From JANNGZ01 sp031404155 (lineage in GTDB: Bacteria; Pseudomonadota; Gammaproteobacteria; Burkholderiales; Burkholderiaceae_C), in assembly GCA_031404155.1 (NCBI GenBank), contig JANNGZ010000240.1, positions 1 through 17,118 on the forward strand: DNA of 17,118 bases, written 5' to 3'. Shown one piece after another: positions 6,546 to 13,495 of the stretch. The translations under genes and the position numbers were made by a program. Position 1 is the first letter of the stretch; each line of letters begins with the position of its first letter. A model generated the notes under the pieces. The model made no database searches. It was not told the DNA's origin and worked only from the letters and a program-made list of their open reading frames with translations.

Positions 6546-7753
6546 CGCAATTCCGCCGGAGCGCCCGCGCCGAGCTCCCTGCGCGAACGTGGCGAATTGG
6601 CCGGCGGCGCGAGGCGGTAGTCGCGGTAGCGGCCGGGGTCGCCGCCGAGCCCGTCTTCGGCGGCCTTCACGATGTTGTACAGCTCACGCGCGTTGACGTA
6701 GTGCAGCACATGGCGGCGGCCGTCGTTGTAGCGGCTTTCCAGGTGCTTGAACATCGCGTCGGCCGGCGCGCCGAGCAGGGTGTCCATGTCGCCCTCCTGG
6801 CAGCCATGGGTGTGCACCTTGATGAAGATCCATTCCGGCCGGCCGAGGACGTGGATGTGCTGGCGCACCCAGAGGTCGACACGGTCCGCGGTCGGCGGGC
6901 TCGACGCGCGGATGTCGGCATTTTCCACCCGCGGCATCAGGCCCCACTTGCGGCGGCGCCAGTTGAGCGCCAAGGGGCCTTGCACGATCATCAGGTCGCC
7001 GCTCGGCGGCCGGCCCGCCCCCACATCAACCCCGCTGTCGTGCGACCGCGGCGCCGCGGGGTCGTCGGTGGCGTAGTAGAGGCTGTTGATCTTGCGCGTC
7101 TGCGTGTCGCTCGGCGCCGAGGGCAGCGTGAAGTCGGCATAACAACCGAGCTCGGCGAGCACCTGCAGCTCGTTGTTCACGCCGCACCAGCGGCCGTCGG
7201 CGCGCGAATTGTCCAGCGCCCAGTTGCCATGGATGAAGCCGAAAGCGGGCTTGCCGGTACGCTCGTCCAGCGGCAAGGCGCCATGGCGCCGGTGCAGCAG
7301 CGAGGCGAAGCGGGTCAGCTTCTCGCGCAGGCCGTCCGCGGTGTCGTGGTCGTGGTGCAGGTGCACTTCGATCTCGCCGTAGCCGGCGCGGCACAGGGCT
7401 TCCAGCGCGTCCAGATGCTGCGGCTCGTACTCCTCCTCCGGGTAGAAGAAGGTGTGCTGCGGGGCGACACCGTCGGCGTCTTTGTGGCCGCGGGCGAGCG
7501 CGACATAACGCTCGCACCACTGCGCGACACGTTGTGCCTCGACCTCCGCCGTGGGGCGGCCCCACTTCGGCTCGAAGTGGTCGACGAAGCAGAACATCAC
7601 ATGCACCGGCCCGCCAACGCGTGCCGGCCGCTGCTGCCGCCAGTACGCCGGCAGCCAGATGCCCAGGTTCTTGCGCCGGATGTCGCGCAGCACGAGACCG
7701 AGGAGCATCACGAGCAGCCCCAGAAGCAGCGCAGGCAAAAGCCACCAGATCAC
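6542..7753 (-). CDS. Membrane-anchored protein of unrecognised family, possibly deacetylase-like
   Basis: A 403-residue protein with an N-terminal membrane anchor (IWWLLPALLLGLLVMLLGLVL, residues 2-22) followed by a large soluble domain. I do not recognise a named family. Conserved-looking motifs are VDHFEP 57-62, the His/Asp-rich EVHLHHDHDT 129-138, FIHGNWALDNS 173-183, NNELQVLAELGCYADFT 193-209, and IKVHTHG 311-317. The ordering of an Asp-His motif, a His-rich metal-like motif and an L-x-E-L-G-x-x-x-D strand recalls NodB-type deacetylases, so a divergent metal-dependent polysaccharide-modifying enzyme is a reasonable guess. The topology of a short N-terminal anchor fits action at the membrane. 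It starts at GTG 7751-7753, 37 bp after the GT2 stop. Its TGA overlaps the GTG of the deacetylase gene by GTGA, so the two proteins are probably made in step. Function is inference only. Confidence 0.8.
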   Translation of the reverse strand: MIWWLLPALLLGLLVMLLGLVLRDIRRKNLGIWLPAYWRQQRPARVGGPVHVMFCFVDHFEPKWGRPTAEVEAQRVAQWCERYVALARGHKDADGVAPQHTFFYPEEEYEPQHLDALEALCRAGYGEIEVHLHHDHDTADGLREKLTRFASLLHRRHGALPLDERTGKPAFGFIHGNWALDNSRADGRWCGVNNELQVLAELGCYADFTLPSAPSDTQTRKINSLYYATDDPAAPRSHDSGVDVGAGRPPSGDLMIVQGPLALNWRRRKWGLMPRVENADIRASSPPTADRVDLWVRQHIHVLGRPEWIFIKVHTHGCQEGDMDTLLGAPADAMFKHLESRYNDGRRHVLHYVNARELYNIVKAAEDGLGGDPGRYRDYRLAPPANSPRSRRELGAGAPAELR

Positions 7754-7790
7754 CTTGAATGGGCCTCGTCTTGATGTGCAGTGGTGGGCC

Positions 7791-8978
7791 TCAGCGCGGC
7801 GTGCGCGCCCAGGTGCCCGAGAGCTGGCCGCTCAGGTAGCGGTACGACGCCACCAGCAGGGCCAGGTTCATGCTCACGAAGAATACCGGCACCCGCAGCA
7901 GGCGCGGCACACGCCCGCGGCGCCCGAGCCCGTAACCAACAGCCGCGGCGCCGTAGAACAGCAGCTGCACCCCGAAGAACAGCAGGTACGCCTCCCGCTG
8001 TGCCGCCAGCGCCGCGTTGGCCACCAGGAGCACCAGCAGCGCATGCGGCACCAGCCAGCGCAGACATTTGTGCGAGATGAAGCTAAAGGCCACCGCACCA
8101 CGGCGCGGGTCCATCAGCGCAGCGTGCCGGCGCCAGGCCTGGTAGTTGCCGATGCCGATGCGCACACGGCGGCGGAACTCGTCTTCGATGCGCGCCGGAA
8201 TCTCCTCGCTGGCCCGGGCCTCGGGGTCGTAGGCACAGCGCAGGCCGCGCAGGATCAGGTCGACCGAGATCGAGAAGTCGTCGACGATCGTGTCCGCCGG
8301 TATCGCCCTGTAGTGCGCGCGCCGCAAGGCGTAGACGCCGCCGTTGGCGCCGAGCAGCGCGCCGATGCGGCCCTCGAAGAACTTCAGCAGCCGCTCGTAG
8401 CGCCAGTACAGGTTGTCCGGATTCTCGCTGCCCGGCGGTGCGGTCAGGCGCAGCTCGCCGCAGACGCAGCCGATGCCGGGGTCGTCGAAATGGCGCACCA
8501 GCTTGGCCATCGCGTCGGGCTCGAAGGATGTGTTCGCGTCGGTGAAGACCAGGATTTCTTCGTCGGCCAGCGCAGCCAAGTCGTTGATCACCGAGGGCTT
8601 GCCGCGCCGCGCCTCGTAGGCGCGAAAGACGATGCGCTCATGCGCCGCCGCGCGCACCAGCGCATTGGTGGCGTCGGACGAGCCGTCGGAGCCGATGTAG
8701 ACACGCATCAGCTCGGGCGGGTAGTCGCAGGCGAGCAGGTTGCGCAGGCGCTCAGCGATGTGGCGCTCTTCGTTGTGCGCGGCCACCAGCACCGCGACCC
8801 GCGGCAGGCGGCCGCGCTCGCGCTGCGCGGCCCGGCGCGAGCTGCCGCTGCCGAGGTAGCGCAGGTCGGCCGCCAGTTGCTTCAGGCCGGAGAGAGCGAT
8901 CAGCAGCACCGGGTAGACCCCGTAGGTGTAGACAACCAGGCTGCCGGCAACCCAGAAGCTGATCTCGATCGGATTCAT
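7791..8978 (-). CDS. Family 2 glycosyltransferase, membrane-associated
   Basis: A 395-residue GT-A-fold glycosyltransferase expected to add a sugar from a nucleotide sugar to the lipid-linked EPS intermediate at the cytoplasmic face, or to polymerise processively. An N-terminal helix (about 8-30) precedes the catalytic domain: VAVLVAAHNEERHI 61-74, IGSDGSSDAT 95-104, the DxD-position motif TDANTSF 146-152, GANGGVYALRR 210-220, and the acid pair VDD 232-234. A late RRRVRIGIGNYQAW segment (269-282) sits where processive enzymes carry QxxRW, but lacks that exact motif. Two or three C-terminal helices (about 308-325, 332-350, 363-382) complete a layout like cellulose/hyaluronan synthase relatives. 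The start is ATG 8976-8978, overlapping the previous TGA as ATGA; a longer open frame reaching 9137 lies wholly inside the upstream gene and is rejected. Substrate is unknown. Confidence 0.92.
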   Translation of the reverse strand: MNPIEISFWVAGSLVVYTYGVYPVLLIALSGLKQLAADLRYLGSGSSRRAAQRERGRLPRVAVLVAAHNEERHIAERLRNLLACDYPPELMRVYIGSDGSSDATNALVRAAAHERIVFRAYEARRGKPSVINDLAALADEEILVFTDANTSFEPDAMAKLVRHFDDPGIGCVCGELRLTAPPGSENPDNLYWRYERLLKFFEGRIGALLGANGGVYALRRAHYRAIPADTIVDDFSISVDLILRGLRCAYDPEARASEEIPARIEDEFRRRVRIGIGNYQAWRRHAALMDPRRGAVAFSFISHKCLRWLVPHALLVLLVANAALAAQREAYLLFFGVQLLFYGAAAVGYGLGRRGRVPRLLRVPVFFVSMNLALLVASYRYLSGQLSGTWARTPR

Positions 8979-10249
8979 CGCTTCGGCGCCGCTCTTTTCG
9001 CCACTTTCCTCGCCGCTGTTGCGGCCGCGTCCGCTGCTGTGTCGTGCGCCGCTTGCCGCAGCAGGTGATCGAGGCGGGCGACATTCGCCTCCCACTGGAA
9101 GCCGGCGGCATGTTCGATCAACCGCGCACGGTCCCATGAGCGGCCGAGCGCGATGAACAGCGCCGCTGCGAGCGCCGGCACATCCTGCGGCGGCACCAGC
9201 AGCCCGGCATGGTCGGGTAGCACTTCGGCCACACCGCCCACGTCGGTGGCCACGACTGGCGTGCCGCAGGCCATGGCTTCAAGAATCACATTCGGCACAC
9301 CTTCGGAGTGGCTCGGCAGGCAGAACAGGTCGGCGGCACAGAACCAGGGCGCCAACTCGTCGTGCGCTTTGCGGCCCGCGAAGTCCACCCGCTCGGCGAG
9401 GCCGAGCGCGCCGGCGCGGGCAGTCAACTCTGCCACCTGCGGCCCAGGGCCGACATACACCAGCCGCAGCGCCGGCAGCCTGGACGCCAGGCGCGCGAAA
9501 GCCTCGAGCAGGTTGGCGCAGCCCTTGCTCCGCTGCACATTGCCGATGAAAAGCAGCAGCCTCGTCTCGGCGGTGTAGCCCAGGGCGAGCTTGGATTCCC
9601 GCTGAGGCAGGGGCAGGAAGCGCCGCATGTCGACACCGTTGTAGAGCACCGAAGTTCGTGCCGGGTCGACACCGATTTCGGTCAGCCGCGCACGCAGCGC
9701 AGCGCTCACCGCAACCACATGGCGGGCTCGGTTCAGGGCCCAACGGATCTGCGCGCGGCGTGCCGGCTCGCGGGTGAAGCCGTTGATGTCGGTGCCGTGC
9801 ACCTTGGCCACGAAGGGGGTACGCCTCAGTGCGGCGAGGGCGCAGGCGGCCACCGCATCCGGGTAGCCCCAGCTGCCGAGCACGCAGTCCCAGTGGCGCA
9901 GGAACAGGGTCGGGAAACGCTGCAGCAGCAGCGACAGGAACAGGGACGCCGCATGCAGCCGGCGCCCGATACCCGGGAGGTACCAGTAGACGACATAGTC
10001 GGCGCAGGGCCAGCGCGCCACCGCCTCGCGCTTCAGTCGGCGGTAGGCGAGTGGGTGGCGCAGCACCGCGAGCCACGACACCGGCACCAGCACGGTCAAG
10101 TCCATCGCCTTCGCCAGGCGGCCGAACTGCTCCTGGTTGTAGGTGCCGCGCGACGGGTTGAACGGGTCGGCGAACAGGTTCGAGACGATCAAGAGGCGAA
10201 AGGCCGCGGGCGCGGCGATGGCGCCGGAGACGGCGTCCCGCAGGTTCAT
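8975..10249 (-). CDS. Family 4 glycosyltransferase (first downstream copy)
   Basis: A 424-residue GT-B-fold glycosyltransferase, predicted to be a retaining enzyme acting in EPS repeat-unit assembly in the cytoplasm. The N-terminal domain begins FRLLIVSNLFADPFNPSRGTY (17-37), typical of GT4 donors/acceptor domains, and holds VAKVHGTDINGF 148-158 and VVAVSAALR. The C-terminal nucleotide-sugar domain has LLFIGNVQRSKG 232-243 and the E-x7-E motif in HSEGVPNVILEAMACGTPVVATDVGG (E316, E324). A final Ala/Lys/Arg-rich tail of about 25 residues after 400 is low-complexity and dispensable-looking; its last codon overlaps the next gene. The start ATG 10247-10249 overlaps the stop of the preceding GT4 gene (ATGA), and its own stop overlaps the GT2 start likewise. 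Sugar specificity cannot be read from the sequence. Confidence 0.93.
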   Translation of the reverse strand: MNLRDAVSGAIAAPAAFRLLIVSNLFADPFNPSRGTYNQEQFGRLAKAMDLTVLVPVSWLAVLRHPLAYRRLKREAVARWPCADYVVYWYLPGIGRRLHAASLFLSLLLQRFPTLFLRHWDCVLGSWGYPDAVAACALAALRRTPFVAKVHGTDINGFTREPARRAQIRWALNRARHVVAVSAALRARLTEIGVDPARTSVLYNGVDMRRFLPLPQRESKLALGYTAETRLLLFIGNVQRSKGCANLLEAFARLASRLPALRLVYVGPGPQVAELTARAGALGLAERVDFAGRKAHDELAPWFCAADLFCLPSHSEGVPNVILEAMACGTPVVATDVGGVAEVLPDHAGLLVPPQDVPALAAALFIALGRSWDRARLIEHAAGFQWEANVARLDHLLRQAAHDTAADAAATAARKVAKRAAPKR

Positions 10250-11406
10250 GCCCGCGACCGCATCGAAACATCGGGCGCATCACCCGAATGCCGCCGGCGC
10301 GAAGCCGCGCCTTGCCGGTACAGCGCGAGGTACCGCTCGTACATCGTGTCGAGCGAACCTTCGCGCTCGGCCCATTGGGCCGCCTCCCGCGCAAAGCGTT
10401 GTCGAAGGGCGGCGTCGGCCGCCAGTGCCGCCATTGCCGCGGCGAGCGCGCTCACATCTCCCGCGACGAGCAAACCGCTGCGCTGGTGCTGGACGATCTC
10501 GGCATTGCCGCCGACGTCGGTGGCAACGATCGGCAAGCCCGCGGCGCTGGCTTCGATCAGCGCGAGCGAGTAACCCTCGGTGCGCGAGCAGAGCACGAAG
10601 ACGTCCATCGCGGCGAGCAATTCCGGCACGTCGCTGCGCGCGCCGAGCAGTTGCACCGCGGCGCCGAGTTGCAGGCGCCGGCACTCGCCTTCGAGCGTTG
10701 CGCGCAGTTCACCGTCGCCCACGATCACCAGCGCCGCGGGCACCGCCGCGTCGAGCAGCGCACGCAGGGCTTGCAGCAACAGCTGCTGTTGTTTGGCTTC
10801 GTTGAGCCGGCCCACGCTGCCGAACAACACCGTGCCGGGCGGCAGGGCCAGGCCGGCGCGGATGCGCGCCGCGGCGCCGCGGTCGGGGTTCGTGAAACGG
10901 GCAAGCGCGATGCCGTTGTGCACCACCACCGCCTTCGCTGCGGGGATGACTTCGTGGGCGACAAAGCGCCGCTGTGCCGCGCTGCAGACGCTGACCGCGA
11001 AGGCGCTGCGGCGCACGGCCAGCCGGTACAGCCGCTCGGTGCGAGCGTTGAGGCGCTGCGAGCCCATGCCATGGCGCGTGTTCAGCACGCTGGCGACACC
11101 CAGGCCGAGCGCGGCGGCCACCGCGTAGTAGTGCGCCATCGGGTTGTGGCTGTGCAGCACCTCTGGCTGCGCCTGGCGCAACAGCGTGCGCAGCCGCCAC
11201 AGCGCGGCAATGTCGAAGCCGGCGCGTTTGCCCGCACATTGCACCTCGACACCGCTCGCGGCGGCAACGGCTGCCAGGGCACCCGGGCGCCACAGGCAGA
11301 CGATGCGCACCTCGTGGCCGCGTTGCCGCTGCAAAACCGCCAGCGCAAGCACCACATGCTCCAGGCCGCCGACGTCCAGGCTTTCGACGACATGCACGAT
11401 CCGCAT
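10246..11406 (-). CDS. Family 4 glycosyltransferase, possibly TIGR03088-like
   Basis: A 386-residue GT-B glycosyltransferase. The N-terminus MRIVHVVESLDVGGLEHVV includes the GGLE acceptor-side loop characteristic of GT4 enzymes, and the HVV...DVGGLE wording recalls the XrtA/EpsH1-associated TIGR03088 subgroup, though I cannot confirm that assignment. Further motifs are VLHSHNPMAHYYA 83-95, VVVHNGI 160-166, GSVGRLNEAKQQ 196-207, VIVGDGELR 228-236, and the E-x7-E pair E277/E285 within RTEGYSLALIEASAAGLPIVATDVGG. No membrane helix is evident. The start is ATG 11404-11406, only 14 bp after the fused ATPase stop; the frame stays open upstream, but that part is an antisense-frame shadow inside the ATPase gene. 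Its TGA overlaps the next GT4 start, so the glycosyltransferases are translationally coupled. Confidence 0.93.
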   Translation of the reverse strand: MRIVHVVESLDVGGLEHVVLALAVLQRQRGHEVRIVCLWRPGALAAVAAASGVEVQCAGKRAGFDIAALWRLRTLLRQAQPEVLHSHNPMAHYYAVAAALGLGVASVLNTRHGMGSQRLNARTERLYRLAVRRSAFAVSVCSAAQRRFVAHEVIPAAKAVVVHNGIALARFTNPDRGAAARIRAGLALPPGTVLFGSVGRLNEAKQQQLLLQALRALLDAAVPAALVIVGDGELRATLEGECRRLQLGAAVQLLGARSDVPELLAAMDVFVLCSRTEGYSLALIEASAAGLPIVATDVGGNAEIVQHQRSGLLVAGDVSALAAAMAALAADAALRQRFAREAAQWAEREGSLDTMYERYLALYRQGAASRRRHSGDAPDVSMRSRA

Positions 11407-11420
11407 CGGGCGCCCCGCGC

Positions 11421-13403
11421 TCAGCCGGCGATGCGCCGGATTTCCTCGGCCATGCGCCTGGCCGGGCCACCGTCCCACGCTGCCGGGCTGCGCCGTGTGC
11501 TGCCCAGGTCGGCGCACAGGCGCCGCGCGTGTTTCGCCGCCGAGGGGCCGGCCGCGAGTTCGATGCAGGGCACGCCCAGCGCCTCGGCCACGTCGGCCAG
11601 CACCCGATTGCGGCCACACAACAACCAGGTACTGGCGGCCAGCAGCGAAACCACTTCCAGGGGGTTGAGCCAGGGCACGATCGCCACCTGCGCCTTGCGC
11701 AGGCGGTCGACCAAGCCGGCGGAGCGCAGCGCGGTTTCGGTTGCCGCGTCGACCATCCACAGCACCGGTGTGCCCTTGCGCATCGACTCGACAAAAAGCA
11801 CTGCGTCCAGGCCGAGGCTGTCGCCCGGCGCAACCGCCAGGGTCATGACGCCGAAGGGGGCGTCGACCAGCTTGGGTGTCAGGTCCAGGGCCAGAAGCGG
11901 CAAGACCTCGGCGGCGCTGGGCGCGCAATCGCGCTGCAGGTGTGCCACGTTGAGCATCAGGCTGCCGAGGCAGAGCACCCGCTCGGCGGCAACTCCGCGT
12001 TTGATCAGCGCCGCGTGGGCACTCACCCGGCTGGTGACCAGCAGCGACGCCAGTTGATCGATCAAGCCGGCATTGAGCACCTCGGCGGCGGCGATCTCGG
12101 GCACCTGCGCGCCGGCGTCGACGCGGACCACCGGCAACTCGCGTTTGCGCGCGGCGAGCCCGCAAGCCAGCGCGGCGTCGCCGTGACCGACCAGCACCAC
12201 GGCCCGGGGCGCGAGCTCGTGCAGCAGGCGGTCGAAGCGGCTCAGCACGGCGGCAGTGCGCTCGGCGCCTTCGCGTGACGGCACGCCCAGGTCCACCTCA
12301 AGCACCGGCGCTTCGAGGTGTTGCAGCGCGGTGTCTTCGCCGGCAAATTCGGCGGCGGCATGCGCGGCGACATACACCGGCGTGCGCTCGCAGGCCAGTT
12401 CGTCGAGCGCGTTGCCGAGGGCGCGGCACTTGAGCCAGTCCAGGGCCGTTTCGGCGACAAAGAGCACCGGGCTGGCCGGTTCGACACCCGCCTCCCGGTA
12501 GCGGCGAATGAACGGCACCTCGGTGGCTTCCCGCGCCGGCGCCGCAGCCACCACCGCTCGCGTGGGCGCCGGCTTCGCGGCCGCGTCGCCGGTCTCGTGC
12601 CGCATTTCCTGGATCGCCTGCTCGGCCAGGGCCAAACCAATCTCCTCGCTGCCGGTCAGCGAAGCACCGAGCAGCAGGCGGCTGCAGAGCAGGTTGATGC
12701 GCCGGGGGATGCCCCCCGAGGCGCGGTGGACCGCGTCGAGGGTGCCCGGCTCGAAGCGAGGCCGTCCGTCCCAACCCACGTGACGCAGGCGGTGCTCGAT
12801 GTAGGCGCGGGTTTCATCGACATCCATCGGCCCGAGATGGCAGGACGCGATCACCCGCTGGCGCAGCTGCTCCATCGAATCGGATTGCAGAAGCTGCCGC
12901 AGCTCCGGCTGCCCGATCAGAAAACTTTGCAGCAGCGCGTGGTGCTCGAGCTGAAAGTTCGACAGCATGCGCAGCTCTTCCACCGCTTCGCGGCCGAGGT
13001 TCTGGGCCTCGTCGACGATCAGCAGGGCGCGCCGGCCGTTCATCGCCAGCAGGGTGAGGTAGGCCTCGAGCGAGGCGATCAAGGTCGCCTTGGACGCGCC
13101 GCTCGGCGACTTGATGCCGAAGGCGGTGAGGATCGACTTCAGCAGGTCGCCCGCCTCCAGCTGGGTGCTCACGAGCTGCGCGGCGACCACCTTGGCCGGG
13201 TCCAGCTCGGAGAGCAGCGCGCGCACCAGGGTGGTTTTGCCCGCGCCGATTTCGCCGGTGACGACGATGAAGCCCTCGCCCTGGTAAGCGCCATAGCGCA
13301 GGTAAGCCAGGGCGTGGCCGTGGCCCTTGCTTTCGAAGTAGAAGCTGGGGTCCGGGCTGAGCTGGAAGGGCGAAGCGCTGAAGCCGAAGCTGGATTCGTA
13401 CAT
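11421..13403 (-). CDS. XrtA-locus ExeA-like ATPase fused to a degenerate UDP-GlcNAc 2-epimerase-like domain
   Basis: A 660-residue protein with two parts. Residues 1-270 match the XrtA/PEP-CTERM-associated secretion ATPase (TIGR03015, ExeA-like AAA): the family opening MYESSFGFSASPFQLSPDPSFYF, Walker A TGEIGAGKTT (49-58, K56), Walker B ALLIVDEAQ (126-134, D131/E132), GQPELR 164-169 and a C-terminal lid with GGIPRRINLLCSR. After an Ala/Pro-rich linker (270-310), residues 312-660 follow the layout of WecB-type epimerases: FDRLLHELAPRAVVLVGHGDAALACGLAARKRELPVVRVDAG (390-431), SRVSAHAALIKRGVAAERVLCLGS (458-481), and VPWLNPLEVVSLLAAS...ALGVPCIEL. Key WecB positions look replaced: VEAG is VDAG, the PEExNR box is not recognisable, the HRxEN motif is absent, and SGGxQEE is GRNRVLADVAE. 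Epimerase activity is therefore doubtful. The start is ATG 13401-13403, fitting the family N-terminus; open frame further upstream overlaps nothing recognisable. The GT4 gene begins 14 bp after the stop. Confidence 0.88.
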   Translation of the reverse strand: MYESSFGFSASPFQLSPDPSFYFESKGHGHALAYLRYGAYQGEGFIVVTGEIGAGKTTLVRALLSELDPAKVVAAQLVSTQLEAGDLLKSILTAFGIKSPSGASKATLIASLEAYLTLLAMNGRRALLIVDEAQNLGREAVEELRMLSNFQLEHHALLQSFLIGQPELRQLLQSDSMEQLRQRVIASCHLGPMDVDETRAYIEHRLRHVGWDGRPRFEPGTLDAVHRASGGIPRRINLLCSRLLLGASLTGSEEIGLALAEQAIQEMRHETGDAAAKPAPTRAVVAAAPAREATEVPFIRRYREAGVEPASPVLFVAETALDWLKCRALGNALDELACERTPVYVAAHAAAEFAGEDTALQHLEAPVLEVDLGVPSREGAERTAAVLSRFDRLLHELAPRAVVLVGHGDAALACGLAARKRELPVVRVDAGAQVPEIAAAEVLNAGLIDQLASLLVTSRVSAHAALIKRGVAAERVLCLGSLMLNVAHLQRDCAPSAAEVLPLLALDLTPKLVDAPFGVMTLAVAPGDSLGLDAVLFVESMRKGTPVLWMVDAATETALRSAGLVDRLRKAQVAIVPWLNPLEVVSLLAASTWLLCGRNRVLADVAEALGVPCIELAAGPSAAKHARRLCADLGSTRRSPAAWDGGPARRMAEEIRRIAG

Positions 13404-13495
13404 GGAGATCGGCTTGCAAGGTAGACGAAGCCCGCTCCGAGATTCCTTGACCTCCCCGGGCGGTGGGCTCGGCACCGGCCGAACCTTGGCGGCGC

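Noticed and set aside
8979..9137. Longer GT2 start at 9137.
   Set aside because: The added 53 residues lie wholly within the upstream GT4 coding sequence and look like a shadow frame. ATG 8978 overlaps the stop as ATGA and directly precedes the first membrane helix.
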